A stretch of 64,000 bases of DNA, taken from positions 124,001 through 188,000 of the forward strand of contig JAHPZH010000007.1 of the NCBI GenBank assembly GCA_019058315.1. Direction: 5' to 3'. This stretch comes from Candidatus Helarchaeota archaeon (GTDB taxonomy: Archaea > Asgardarchaeota > Lokiarchaeia > Helarchaeales > RDOG01). The notes below the pieces were generated by a model that saw only the letters and a program-made list of their open reading frames with translations, did not search any database and was not told the DNA's origin. Below, piece after piece: positions 37,377 to 46,872 of this stretch. The stretch's first letter is position 1. Every line of letters begins with the position of its first letter. A program made the translations under genes and the position numbers.

Positions 37377-38438
37377 TCACTCAATGACACCAGTATTTTT
37401 CGCTAAATGCTCAGCAGCATCTGCAGTAAGTCCCGAATTTATAATTGTGTACCTATCACGCATTTTATGAGCTATAGTGAGAGCTTCTATTATTTTATCA
37501 TCTTTTACTCTCAGTTCTTTCGCATTTATAGGTGCTTTTACATATTGTAAAGCTTTTTTAATTTGTTGCCAATCCCCATCATGTAAATACATCATCATTA
37601 TTGTTCCAACCCCGCATTGTTCACCATGTAATGCATATTCAGATCCTAAGAAATCTAATGCATGAGAAAATAAATGTTCACTTCCGCTTGCAGGTCTTGA
37701 AGATCCAGCCACTGAAATTGCGATACTTGAAGTTATTAAAGCTTCAAGGACGGTTCTTACACTTTCCTCTGTTGGTTTTATCTTTTCATAATTTTGTAAA
37801 AGCATCTCTGCAGATTGTTGTGACAACATTGCGGCAAAATGCCCATAATATTCATTTTTAATCCTGTGGGCAAATTTCCAATCTAATACAGCGGTTAGAT
37901 TTGCTAAAATATCACCAACTCCCGCAGTTAATAACCTAAACGGTGCTTTCGAGATAATTTCTGTATCAGCTAGAATTGCAATTGGTGTTTGTGCAACTAC
38001 TGTGTGTTCTTGTTCCATACCTTTAACAGAAGCAAATGGGGACGCAATTCCATCATGTGATAATGTGGTTGGAACACTAATAAATGGGAGACCTAATTCA
38101 TTACTTGCCAATTTTGCTATATCAATGTTTTTTCCCCCTCCAACCCCTAAAACAAGATCTGGTTTAACCTCAATCATTTCATCTTGACACCAATTAACAT
38201 AACCCATATTTGCTTCTTTAACTTCCATGAAACTTACATTATATTTCTCGTCCTCTAATGTATGCATTAATCTATTCCCAGCAATTTTCAATGTGGTTGG
38301 TCCAGTTACAATAAAAATAGTTCTCTTACCGTTATGAGAATGGAAACCCAATTTTTCGCAAAGTTCCCCAATTTTATCTAATACACCATGTCCTATTATT
38401 ATTTTTGATGGTAGATTAATTTTATGTGCTGGAATCAT
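37377..38438 (-). CDS. egsA: sn-Glycerol-1-phosphate dehydrogenase
   Basis: EgsA reduces dihydroxyacetone phosphate to sn-glycerol-1-phosphate, which sets the archaeal lipid stereochemistry. The 353-residue protein has the NAD(P)-binding GVGGGKNIDIAKLAS, the SVPTTLSHDGIASPFAS block, an Asp/Glu metal site in the TAGVGDILAN segment, and HLFSHALD and LHGEQCGVGTIMM for the zinc His residues. This gene is a strong marker of archaeal identity. It follows the UbiA gene after 33 bases. Confidence 0.96.
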   Translation of the reverse strand: MIPAHKINLPSKIIIGHGVLDKIGELCEKLGFHSHNGKRTIFIVTGPTTLKIAGNRLMHTLEDEKYNVSFMEVKEANMGYVNWCQDEMIEVKPDLVLGVGGGKNIDIAKLASNELGLPFISVPTTLSHDGIASPFASVKGMEQEHTVVAQTPIAILADTEIISKAPFRLLTAGVGDILANLTAVLDWKFAHRIKNEYYGHFAAMLSQQSAEMLLQNYEKIKPTEESVRTVLEALITSSIAISVAGSSRPASGSEHLFSHALDFLGSEYALHGEQCGVGTIMMMYLHDGDWQQIKKALQYVKAPINAKELRVKDDKIIEALTIAHKMRDRYTIINSGLTADAAEHLAKNTGVIE

Positions 38439-38471
38439 TTTTTTCTTACTCCTTGTTAATGTTCTTTTAAA

Positions 38472-39377
38472 TCACCATGGCAAAATTATATTTCTAAATG
38501 GATTTGGATCTGGTAATAATAAACCTGGAAATCCAAGTAAAAATGAAAATAACCCAATAAACATTCCAAATTTTAATATTCTTTTAACAAAATGGGCATT
38601 TTCGGAAGAATCCGGATTTCTTAAGAGTAATATTATAGAAATAATCATAATTGAGTCCACTCCTCCTAAAGCAACAAATAAATATATTTCATTAAATAAT
38701 TTGAAGAAATATGGAAGAGGGGAAAGAATTATTGTGAATATTAAAAATAAAACTGCCAAATATGATCCGTTTTTTCTACCAAGTAAAACTGCTAATGTTT
38801 TAACGCCCTCTTCTTTATCTCCAACATAATCGTCAACACCTTTTGTTATTTCACGACCAATATTCATTACAAAAGCCAATAAAGCTGCCCAGAAAGAAAA
38901 TTCAATTTTATTTAATGCCGCCCCACCTAATAAGAGACAAAAAGAGGTGAGCAAACCAATTGTAATATTTCCTATAAATCCTAATTTTTTGAATTTTAAA
39001 GAATATGCAGCAATAAATACAGAACCAATTAATAAAATTAATATTGCTTGAATATTTTCAGTTAAAAAAATGATTGCATCCCCTACCACAAAAAGGGCTA
39101 TAGTTAATATAAGGGCAGTATTTCTAGATATTCTTCCTGATGGAATTGCCCGCTCTGGACAATTTATTCTATCAATTTCTACATCCTTCCAATCATTTAA
39201 AGCATGACCTGCAGAAGCAGTTAAAAATGCGGCTAGGAAGCAAATTAAAACGTTAAATAAATTCCTTTCGAGATTAAACAAGAAACCACTTGCTATGGCT
39301 CCAATCAAAACTCCAATGGCTGCTCCTATACCATTTAGAGGGCGCATAATCTGAAAAGCACCCTTTACTGCTTCCAT
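38472..39377 (-). CDS. UbiA-family prenyltransferase (digeranylgeranylglyceryl phosphate synthase)
   Basis: About eight membrane helices and both aspartate-rich motifs are seen: NDWKDVEIDRINCPERAIPSG in the first loop and DDYVGDKEEGVKTLAVLLG in the second. Together with adjacent egsA and geranylgeranyl reductase this is best read as the enzyme that adds the second geranylgeranyl chain to geranylgeranylglyceryl phosphate. Its start lies one base after the reductase stop, so the two are tightly coupled. Confidence 0.9.
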   Translation of the reverse strand: MEAVKGAFQIMRPLNGIGAAIGVLIGAIASGFLFNLERNLFNVLICFLAAFLTASAGHALNDWKDVEIDRINCPERAIPSGRISRNTALILTIALFVVGDAIIFLTENIQAILILLIGSVFIAAYSLKFKKLGFIGNITIGLLTSFCLLLGGAALNKIEFSFWAALLAFVMNIGREITKGVDDYVGDKEEGVKTLAVLLGRKNGSYLAVLFLIFTIILSPLPYFFKLFNEIYLFVALGGVDSIMIISIILLLRNPDSSENAHFVKRILKFGMFIGLFSFLLGFPGLLLPDPNPFRNIILPW

Positions 39378-39378
39378 A

Positions 39379-40728
39379 TTAATCTATCCCACATATTTGA
39401 TAAACATTTTGATAAATATTTGTAATATGAGAAATCCAATTGTCTAATTTATCAGGAGATTTGGGAAAATTTCTATACATTGATTTAATCGTTTTCATCT
39501 CCTTTGCAACTTTTCTCAACTTATTTAATAAAGATAATTTTCTAATACCCCTAAATACTCTCTTTATCTTATCTGTAATTCTTAATTTAAATTCCTTACC
39601 TAAGGATGCATTTAAAATGTCTTCTTCAGTCATTATTTTATGTGACATTCCATAATTAAGATCCTGGTCGTCCATTAATTGTAATAATATCCTAAATAAG
39701 TCCAAACCAGCTTGTTTAGCCCCATACCCCTTCATATACTCTAAATTATAATTCCATAAAGATTTTTTGCTAGTATCTTCTTTCTCTAATGCTGAAATTA
39801 CAGTTTTTCCTGCGATAACTCCTGCTTGCATACTAGGACCAATCCCTCCACCATGAATCGGGTTTACTTGACAAGCAGAATCTCCCACCAATACTAGCCC
39901 ATCATCAACCAGACTGTATATTGGTCTACGAGTCGGAACAACTCCACCTCCACCTTTAATGAGAGTTGAATTTTCAAATAAAGGGTCATTTAGGACATGT
40001 GTTTGAAATAATGTTTTTGGATTTTTATGATCCGGAATCATCTGGACACCCAAACCCGAGTTAACCCTCGAATCACCTTCAGGAAATATCCAATAATATC
40101 CACCAGGAGCAAAACTAGAAGTTAAATATATTTTACAGTGTTGAGTATTTTCTAAACCCGAATTTAAATCACGAATCTCTCGATAACAAACCTCCACTTC
40201 GGTAGGTTGAATTTTATCATCATAAAACATTTTAATTTTATTTCTAATTACTGCATGGAATCCACTTGCATCTATAATGATTGATGCAATTAATTTTTGC
40301 TTCGTATTTTCTTTTAAATTTTTAATATGCACTCCCCATCCATTGTCAGTAATTGGCTCTAAGACTAATGCCTCATCAATTAATGTGACTCCTGCATCTA
40401 TTGCCTCATTAACTAATCTCTGTCCGAATAAATGTCGGTTTATTATAAACCCATCTCCAGGAACTGTAAACACAGTTTCTTTATCTGGAGATATTAATTC
40501 AATGGCGGTAATTGTATTCTCTAATTCCTCACCCTTTGGCGGTCCTAATATTCCACTTAAATCTTCAAAATGATGCTGACCTATGGCATCACCACAAACT
40601 TTGTCTCCTATATTAATTCTTGGTTTCTGATCTATCATACAAACGTTAAAGCCTGCTTTTGCAATTGTTTTTGCAGTTAATGAGCCCGCAGTTCCCGAGC
40701 CGACAATAATAACATCAAATGTAGCCAT
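39379..40728 (-). CDS. Geranylgeranyl reductase family FAD enzyme
   Basis: The N-terminus is a dinucleotide-binding fold (VIIVGSGTAGSLTAKTIAKAG) with the IGDKVCGD motif typical of archaeal geranylgeranyl reductases. GGYYWIFPEGD and VGDSACQVNPIHGGGIGPSMQAG complete the FAD site. The enzyme saturates the isoprenoid chains of ether lipids. The length of 449 residues is normal. It is the first gene of the cluster; 281 AT-rich bases upstream hold its promoter. The C-terminal basic region (KIKRVFRGIRK) may sit at the membrane. Confidence 0.93.
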   Translation of the reverse strand: MATFDVIIVGSGTAGSLTAKTIAKAGFNVCMIDQKPRINIGDKVCGDAIGQHHFEDLSGILGPPKGEELENTITAIELISPDKETVFTVPGDGFIINRHLFGQRLVNEAIDAGVTLIDEALVLEPITDNGWGVHIKNLKENTKQKLIASIIIDASGFHAVIRNKIKMFYDDKIQPTEVEVCYREIRDLNSGLENTQHCKIYLTSSFAPGGYYWIFPEGDSRVNSGLGVQMIPDHKNPKTLFQTHVLNDPLFENSTLIKGGGGVVPTRRPIYSLVDDGLVLVGDSACQVNPIHGGGIGPSMQAGVIAGKTVISALEKEDTSKKSLWNYNLEYMKGYGAKQAGLDLFRILLQLMDDQDLNYGMSHKIMTEEDILNASLGKEFKLRITDKIKRVFRGIRKLSLLNKLRKVAKEMKTIKSMYRNFPKSPDKLDNWISHITNIYQNVYQICGID

Positions 40729-41009
40729 TCTGTCAATTCCAAATTTTTTTATCGTAAAAAAAAATTAATTTTGTGGAATATATTTCAAAAAAAGCTTTAA
40801 AAATCTCTATCATACCAAAAAAAAATATTTTAAAATTATAAAATATAGCGAAAAACCTTTAATTTATGATTAATTCAAAAAATTTTCAATTTTAATTGGT
40901 CTAAATGGATCTAAAGTTAATTTATTCTAATATCAAAAAGAAGTGTTTAGTTAAATAAAAAATATTTTAATGAAAGTTTTTATTAATTTTAAAGTAATTT
41001 AGGCTTTCA

Positions 41010-42092
41010 CTAAAGAGAATCAATCAGTCCTTTCCAGTCAACGTGTTTTTCAATCAATTCTTGAGCCAATTTAATTTTTTCTTTGTTTTCTAAAGATATA
41101 TATCCTTGAGCATTAGCAAGAAGTCTGGCAGTTGTGTTCGTGTCATAGGGCACAAGAATTATAGGGACATTTAGTTCTCTTGCTTTGACCAAAATTGTTA
41201 CTGGTGGATAAAGATTTCCTGTACAAATAAGTACATTAAATTGTTTTGTTTCTAAAGCAGCAGTTAATAGATCTGGTCTATCTCCTCCTGTTATTAAGCA
41301 ATTATCCACAGTCCTTCTGAAATATTTTATTGCATTCTCTGGGTTCATTGCTCCAACAAGTAGATTTTGAACTAATTTTAATCTAGCCTCTTTAGTATCC
41401 GCTTCAATGATCGAACCACCTATAATTGAAAAAATATCGTCAACAGTTGGAGAAATTAATTTTGATTCAATTGGTATTATACCCCACGTTTTAAGTCCTG
41501 TTTGATTCTTTATGACTGGAATAAATTCGGATTTTATAGTTTTAACCGCATGTGAACTTACATTATTAAACAAAATACCAGCTAACTCTGCTTTATTTAG
41601 ACTAAAATATTCTTTTTGTAAGAAAATATCATCTAATAGTGTATATTCCTCTCCATTAGTAATTACAAGACTTTTAGCTTGCAAAAATTTTCCAAAAACT
41701 GGATTACATAGTCCTAATACCGCCATATCTTGATTTCTCTGTTGTCCTTCTATGATCATAATATCGTAATTCGCAGATACTCTTTCAAATGTATCAACTA
41801 TTTTTTGAATTGTCTCCTTTCTTTTTTCTTTTGACAATACTTGAAGAATGAATTCCCTACTTAAAAGGACAGGACATAGATCTTCTGGAGATTCTTTCAA
41901 ATCTAACAAAGCTTTCATCATCATTGCATCATTATCTTGAATTACTTTACCAGTTGGAGTCTCCTTTTTGCGCCCTATAGGTTTGAAGTATCCTACTTTA
42001 TGACCTGCTTTTTTCAACAATAGAGAAAGACCTACGATAACTGCTGTTTTTCCCGAAAATCTCCTTGGTGATGTAATAAATAATTTCTTTAT
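41010..42092 (-). CDS. P-loop/DRTGG-domain protein similar to the N-terminal part of phosphotransacetylase
   Basis: The reading frame contains KLFITSPRRFSGKTAVIVGL, a P-loop that must lie near the N-terminus, then KVGYFKPIGR, an acidic IIEGQQ switch, and a C-terminal DRTGG domain (ITGGDRPDLLTAAL). This BioD-like plus DRTGG layout is the regulatory half of large phosphotransacetylases, without the catalytic half. The frame has no ATG, GTG or TTG before TTG 42020, which would cut off the P-loop; an ATA at 42092, ten bases after GGAG, is the proposed start. It overlaps the ACD gene stop, so it is coupled to acyl-CoA synthetase. Confidence 0.8.
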   Translation of the reverse strand: MKKLFITSPRRFSGKTAVIVGLSLLLKKAGHKVGYFKPIGRKKETPTGKVIQDNDAMMMKALLDLKESPEDLCPVLLSREFILQVLSKEKRKETIQKIVDTFERVSANYDIMIIEGQQRNQDMAVLGLCNPVFGKFLQAKSLVITNGEEYTLLDDIFLQKEYFSLNKAELAGILFNNVSSHAVKTIKSEFIPVIKNQTGLKTWGIIPIESKLISPTVDDIFSIIGGSIIEADTKEARLKLVQNLLVGAMNPENAIKYFRRTVDNCLITGGDRPDLLTAALETKQFNVLICTGNLYPPVTILVKARELNVPIILVPYDTNTTARLLANAQGYISLENKEKIKLAQELIEKHVDWKGLIDSL

Positions 42093-44224
42093 TTTTGTTC
42101 ATCTCCTATACTTAATGTGATTTTAACATCTAAAGCAACAGATTTTTTACCTTTTTCAAATACAAATAAAGGATTTACATCCAATTCATTAATAATGGGA
42201 TAATCTTTACATAATTTTCCAACTCTACAAATGACATCTACTAAAGAATCGATGTCTGAGGGTGGTTCTCCCCTAGCTCCTTTTAATAATGAATATACTT
42301 TTGTTTCACTAACCATTTTAAAGGCTTCTTTTTTACTTAATCCCTTATGATTTAAGCGAAATGCAACATCCTGGAGGAAATTTACATAAATACCTCCTAA
42401 TCCAGTCATTATTAAAGGACCAAATTGAGGGTCTCTATTCATACCAATAATTATTTCTTTAAAATTAGGTATATCGACCATCTCTTGAACTTCAATACCA
42501 TAAATTTGTGCAGTTGGCATTGCTCTTGTAACTCTGCTCATTATAGTTTTATATGTATTCCTAACTTCTTGAGCATCCTTAATCTTAATAACAACTCCAC
42601 CTATATCCGACTTATGAAGTATTTGTGGTGAACAAATTTTCATTACTACTGGATATCCAAATTTTTCTGCAACTGATACAGCCTCATCGGCGGATGTTGT
42701 AAGCTGTACTTTAGGAACTGGTATTCCGTATGCTGAAGCTATGTTAACTGCTTCGGGTTCGAGCAATACAAGTCTATTATCATCTCTAACACTTTTAAAT
42801 ATCCGATCTACTTTTGCTCGATCAATACTATCAAATTCAGCGGGTGGATCTTTTGCCTTAAGTTCCTCTTGATAATCAAAATAGAGTGATAAACCTTTTA
42901 AAGCTCTAACTCCCCTTTCTGGAAAATCATAACATGGAATATTTGCTTTAGAGAGGATTTCCGCACCTTCTTCCACACTCTTTCCTCCCATATATGCCGT
43001 AACTATAGGTTTATCCTTAAAACTTGGAGCAATTTTAACTACTTTATTTGAAGTTTCTTTAAATTCGGTCATTGCTTGAGGAGACATAAGAATTATTACC
43101 ATATGAACGTGTTCGTCTTCTAAACAAGTTTTTAGGGCAAATTCATATCGATCGCTGTCTGCATCTCCTAACACATCAACAGGATTTAGAACTGCTGCTG
43201 CAGCTGGAAGTCCCTCATGTAATTTATTAATTGTTTCTGTTAAAAATCCAGCAACTCTTAATTGATTCTTCTCAACAGCATCAGTACATATGATGCCTGG
43301 TCCACCGGCATTAGTAATAATTGCTACTCCCTTGCCTTTAGGAATTGGTTGATTTGATAAAGCAATAGCGTAATCAAATAGACTTTGCATATCATCTGCA
43401 CGTATAACCCCTGTTTGTTTAAAAGCCATCTCATAAGCGATATCTGCACCAGCAAGCGCTCCGGTATGTGATGATGCGGCTTTTGCTCCTGCGCTTGATG
43501 TACCCGATTTTAAGATTACAATAGGCTTTTTTGAGTTTTCTGCTACATCTAGAAATTTCTCTCCATTAACTATATTTTCAAGATATAGAAGAATGACTTT
43601 AGTTTCTGGATCTTTTGAAAGGGCTTCAACAAAATCGACTGAATTTAAATCTGCTTTATTTCCTAAAGAAATGAATTTACTAAAACCTATACCTTCTTGT
43701 AAACTCCAATCTAATATGGAAGTAAGCATTGCCCCTGATTGCGATATAAAAGCAATAGAACCCTTAAGCGGGGCTCTTGGAGCAAAGGTAGCATTTAATA
43801 ATGTTTTAGAACCATAACTAGTTAATCCCAAAACATTTGGTCCCAACATTCTAATTCCATATTCCTTACAGATTGAAACCAGCTTCTTTTCAAGTTCTGC
43901 TCCCTCAACACCAATTTCCTTGAATCCTGCAGATATCACAATTACTGCAGTAATCTTTTTTCGACCACATTGTTCTAATACACTTGGAACAAACTTAGCT
44001 GGAATAATAATCACTGCAAGGTCAACGTTATCTGGGACATCTTCAACAGATGGATAAGCTTTTTTTCCTAAAATTTCAGTAGCTTTGGGGTTAATTGGAT
44101 AAATTTTCCCACTATAACCGCCTTGAATTATATTGTTAAGAACGGCATATCCTACTTTAGCGGGGTTACTCGATGCTCCAATAACAGCTACTGATTCTGG
44201 ATTGAAAAACTTATCTATAATCAT
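42089..44224 (-). CDS. ADP-forming acyl-CoA synthetase, fused alpha-beta subunits
   Basis: ACD converts acetyl-CoA (or another acyl-CoA), ADP and phosphate to acid, CoA and ATP, a main energy step in fermenting archaea. Residues about 1-450 are the CoA-binding alpha part with SVAVIGASSNP, GPNVLGL, FISQSGAM and the phosphohistidine H253 in AASSHTGALAG. Residues about 480-711 are the ATP-grasp beta part (YGIPVPKVQLTTSADEAV, MKICSPQILHKSDIGGV, NELDVNPLFVF). The fused order matches other archaeal ACDs. The P-loop/DRTGG gene overlaps its stop. Confidence 0.94.
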   Translation of the reverse strand: MIIDKFFNPESVAVIGASSNPAKVGYAVLNNIIQGGYSGKIYPINPKATEILGKKAYPSVEDVPDNVDLAVIIIPAKFVPSVLEQCGRKKITAVIVISAGFKEIGVEGAELEKKLVSICKEYGIRMLGPNVLGLTSYGSKTLLNATFAPRAPLKGSIAFISQSGAMLTSILDWSLQEGIGFSKFISLGNKADLNSVDFVEALSKDPETKVILLYLENIVNGEKFLDVAENSKKPIVILKSGTSSAGAKAASSHTGALAGADIAYEMAFKQTGVIRADDMQSLFDYAIALSNQPIPKGKGVAIITNAGGPGIICTDAVEKNQLRVAGFLTETINKLHEGLPAAAAVLNPVDVLGDADSDRYEFALKTCLEDEHVHMVIILMSPQAMTEFKETSNKVVKIAPSFKDKPIVTAYMGGKSVEEGAEILSKANIPCYDFPERGVRALKGLSLYFDYQEELKAKDPPAEFDSIDRAKVDRIFKSVRDDNRLVLLEPEAVNIASAYGIPVPKVQLTTSADEAVSVAEKFGYPVVMKICSPQILHKSDIGGVVIKIKDAQEVRNTYKTIMSRVTRAMPTAQIYGIEVQEMVDIPNFKEIIIGMNRDPQFGPLIMTGLGGIYVNFLQDVAFRLNHKGLSKKEAFKMVSETKVYSLLKGARGEPPSDIDSLVDVICRVGKLCKDYPIINELDVNPLFVFEKGKKSVALDVKITLSIGDEQK

Positions 44225-44309
44225 TTTTCAAAAATCCTTAATAATTTAACAAAACTGGGTTTTTTAAAATTTAAATCTTTTTTAACACACTAATTTAAAT
44301 GAATTATTA

Positions 44310-44951
44310 TTATTTTATTTGGATTGGGATATAATAAACAATATTATTTTCATTTATTGAATTAATGAAATTGAATTCTAATAATTTTTTGATATGTGGT
44401 CTTATTTGACCATGATCTAAATTTAAAATTCTCTCTAGTTCAGAAAGTCTTAATTTCTTATGGAGTTTAATTTGATGATAAATTAACTTTGTTCTTAAAT
44501 TCTTAAATAATAGTATTTCCATATCAAATTCTTCATTTGTATCAGATAAAAAATAAACTTTTTTATTCATGAATTTCTTACTTCGAAGGAAATCGAACAT
44601 TTCTAAGTATTCAAGATTTCTGAACGTTTCATAAGCACCAAGATTAAGTTCTTCCCTAATCTCCCTTACATGAGTTCCAGGATGTTCCAATATGTAATAA
44701 TATATTCTCCTACGATTTTTATTATTTAATATATTTTTCTTTGTTAAATTAAGACCTTCAATTAAATATTTCTTTTCAAATAGTTGATTTAAAGCAATGT
44801 AAATTTCTTCTTTTGAATAACTCAATTGAGAAACTGCTTCTTCAAATAAATTTTCAGCTCTTATTGCCTTCTTTTTTCCTCCTAAATCTGTCGCAATAAT
44901 TAAAATTAGTCTTTCAATAACCCCAAGCTCTTCTAAAAACAAATTAAACAC
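44310..44951 (-). CDS. Winged-helix transcriptional regulator with repeated wHTH units
   Basis: The protein has an N-terminal wHTH-like unit, then a clear winged helix near residues 80-145 (YYILEHPGTHVREIREELNLGAYETFRNLEYLEMFDFLRSK in outline) and a third near 158-210 (HKKLRLSELERILNLDHGQIRPHIKKLLEFNFI). No ligand domain is visible. It is hydrophilic and without membrane segments, and probably binds DNA. It lies upstream of the ACD gene on the same strand, 85 bases before that gene, and is a candidate regulator of it. Confidence 0.8.
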   Translation of the reverse strand: MFNLFLEELGVIERLILIIATDLGGKKKAIRAENLFEEAVSQLSYSKEEIYIALNQLFEKKYLIEGLNLTKKNILNNKNRRRIYYYILEHPGTHVREIREELNLGAYETFRNLEYLEMFDFLRSKKFMNKKVYFLSDTNEEFDMEILLFKNLRTKLIYHQIKLHKKLRLSELERILNLDHGQIRPHIKKLLEFNFINSINENNIVYYIPIQIK

Positions 44952-45059
44952 TCGTTTATTGTTATTTAGAATTGGAATTTTCCATTTAAAAAATTTTATG
45001 TAATTGCAATAGTTGAAATCTTATTTTACTAAAATAAAGAGATAAAAAAATAATTAATT

Positions 45060-46730
45060 TTATTTCTCAAGATTTTCTACTTTTCTTAACCATTCATCAA
45101 TTTTTTCAGTTTTGATTGTGACAAGATCTCTTAAAAGTAGTTCTTTTTCTTTTTCTGTTAGATTTTTAATAGCTTTCACTCTTGAATATATATCTGATGA
45201 TAATAATTTAAACGATTTTACCATGATATTTTCTTTATCAACAGAATAAGTGCTTTCATTGTTTCTATTTTCATCAGACTGTTTTAAAATATCTAATATT
45301 TCTTTTGCATTTAAAGTTGATTTGGATTTAGATCCATACATTGTTGTGGGTTCTTGAATTAAAGCCTTTTCTTTAGTTTTTATTATTTTTCTAATTTCTT
45401 TAGCACCTAAATATACTCCCTTAGTAGATTTTTTTTCTATTGACCTTTTAGATTCTGATTTATCCTTATATTTATACACGGCTATTGCTGTGAACGTAAT
45501 CGAGACAGCTGCAATACTACCGATGATTATAATTATAATTATTGTATAATCGTCACCTGGTATCACAATCCATGGAAAAGGACTATCAATTATATTTACG
45601 GTGAATTGATAAAAAGATGAGAATCTGGCATTTCCATCTGTGTCGTTGACGAATATTGAATATGTTATTGTTCTACCCGTGGCATTTGGAGGAATAATAC
45701 TCGTAAAATTCCAATAGCCATCTGTGGTATTCCCCGAAATAAGTGTCATGTCGAAATATTTGAATAAACCGTATAGGTCTGAATAAAGCCCGACATGAGA
45801 AACTCCAATATTATCTTTGATTCGAACTGTAATATATAATTGATCAAAAATCTGAAAATTTTGTTTATTTATCCAAATATCTAGTATTTTTGGTATTTCA
45901 CTTTCAGTTAGATTATAGACAAATTCTACTTGGTTAATGAGGAACTGTTTACATGTAGTAGTCATATAATCATCCCTAAAATAACCCTCATATGACCATA
46001 ATAAAATTCTAATATTATTTTCATACCCTTTATAATGTCCAAAATTCACATGATCACTTTGAATATTCTCTGCATATCCTATAATTTCAAAATCAGCATC
46101 AGAAGTACTAAAGGTCCTACTCGTTCTCATATAAGTAGTATCTATTGCAAATGTTAATGGTAGATTATAGGGATTGTTTAATACAGGATGACTACCTTGA
46201 GAAGATAACATCCTCTGAGCATCACTTCCACTCACCACTATACTTCCATAATTTGAATAAGACAATCCTAAAGCAAATACGAATAAACTTCCGCCCCTAC
46301 CTCTTGCTATTATAGGTTTTCCAATATCTGCTATTCCTTCTGCTTCAGTTGTAGTCCAAGCATGAGGGACGTAACCCTCTTGACAATCACCAATTAGTAA
46401 TACATCGTAAGGATCAGCTAATGACGGATCATTGAGTAACTCTTGATAATGTAATGTGCTAGTTTCATAACTTCCAAAATCTCTTAATATACGTAACCAA
46501 TTCACATCATGATCCATTGAAATATAGGAAGTATTAACAAATAAAATATCTAAATCACTAGCTTTTATCTCTAAGCGTTGATCTTCCTCATCAGTTTTGG
46601 CATACAAATTTGGGAATGAAAGGTTACTCGAATTATATATTGAATAACTGATTATAATTGCGCTGAAAATGAAAATAGCTACCACTATTAAATAAATTCC
46701 TTTATTATATTTATATCCCATTAGATTCAC
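45060..46730 (-). CDS. Cell-surface type I membrane protein with GATase-like and Ig-like domains
   Basis: Residues 12-30 are a hydrophobic signal/anchor helix. Residues about 55-270 resemble a class I glutamine-amidotransferase-like fold (DLDILFVNTSY..., YDVLLIGDCQEG, IIARGRGG, VSGSDAQRML) as seen in ThuA-like surface proteins; no catalytic Cys-His pair is obvious. Residues about 285-385 look like an Ig/cadherin-like domain (YITVRIKDNIGVSHVGLYS). A membrane helix at about 395-420 precedes a 135-residue charged cytoplasmic tail with predicted helices. Function is unknown; the topology suggests a surface binding protein with an intracellular contact region. Confidence 0.7.
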   Translation of the reverse strand: MNLMGYKYNKGIYLIVVAIFIFSAIIISYSIYNSSNLSFPNLYAKTDEEDQRLEIKASDLDILFVNTSYISMDHDVNWLRILRDFGSYETSTLHYQELLNDPSLADPYDVLLIGDCQEGYVPHAWTTTEAEGIADIGKPIIARGRGGSLFVFALGLSYSNYGSIVVSGSDAQRMLSSQGSHPVLNNPYNLPLTFAIDTTYMRTSRTFSTSDADFEIIGYAENIQSDHVNFGHYKGYENNIRILLWSYEGYFRDDYMTTTCKQFLINQVEFVYNLTESEIPKILDIWINKQNFQIFDQLYITVRIKDNIGVSHVGLYSDLYGLFKYFDMTLISGNTTDGYWNFTSIIPPNATGRTITYSIFVNDTDGNARFSSFYQFTVNIIDSPFPWIVIPGDDYTIIIIIIIGSIAAVSITFTAIAVYKYKDKSESKRSIEKKSTKGVYLGAKEIRKIIKTKEKALIQEPTTMYGSKSKSTLNAKEILDILKQSDENRNNESTYSVDKENIMVKSFKLLSSDIYSRVKAIKNLTEKEKELLLRDLVTIKTEKIDEWLRKVENLEK

Positions 46731-46872
46731 CTATTAATTTAAAGAGATTGGAAATCATCTATCTATAATCCATTCACTATTCCCATATAATAAATGGATA
46801 TGGTCCAGTTTTATCCGAATTATCACAAAAAAAATGATTTGATATTAAAAAAGGCAAATTTTTTTTAAATTT

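Noticed and set aside
42020..42022. TTG 42020 as the start of the P-loop/DRTGG gene
   Set aside because: It would remove the P-loop, which is clearly encoded in frame immediately upstream.
45060..46730. Glutamine amidotransferase activity
   Set aside because: The fold resembles a class I GATase-like domain, but no Cys-His pair in the expected places was found.
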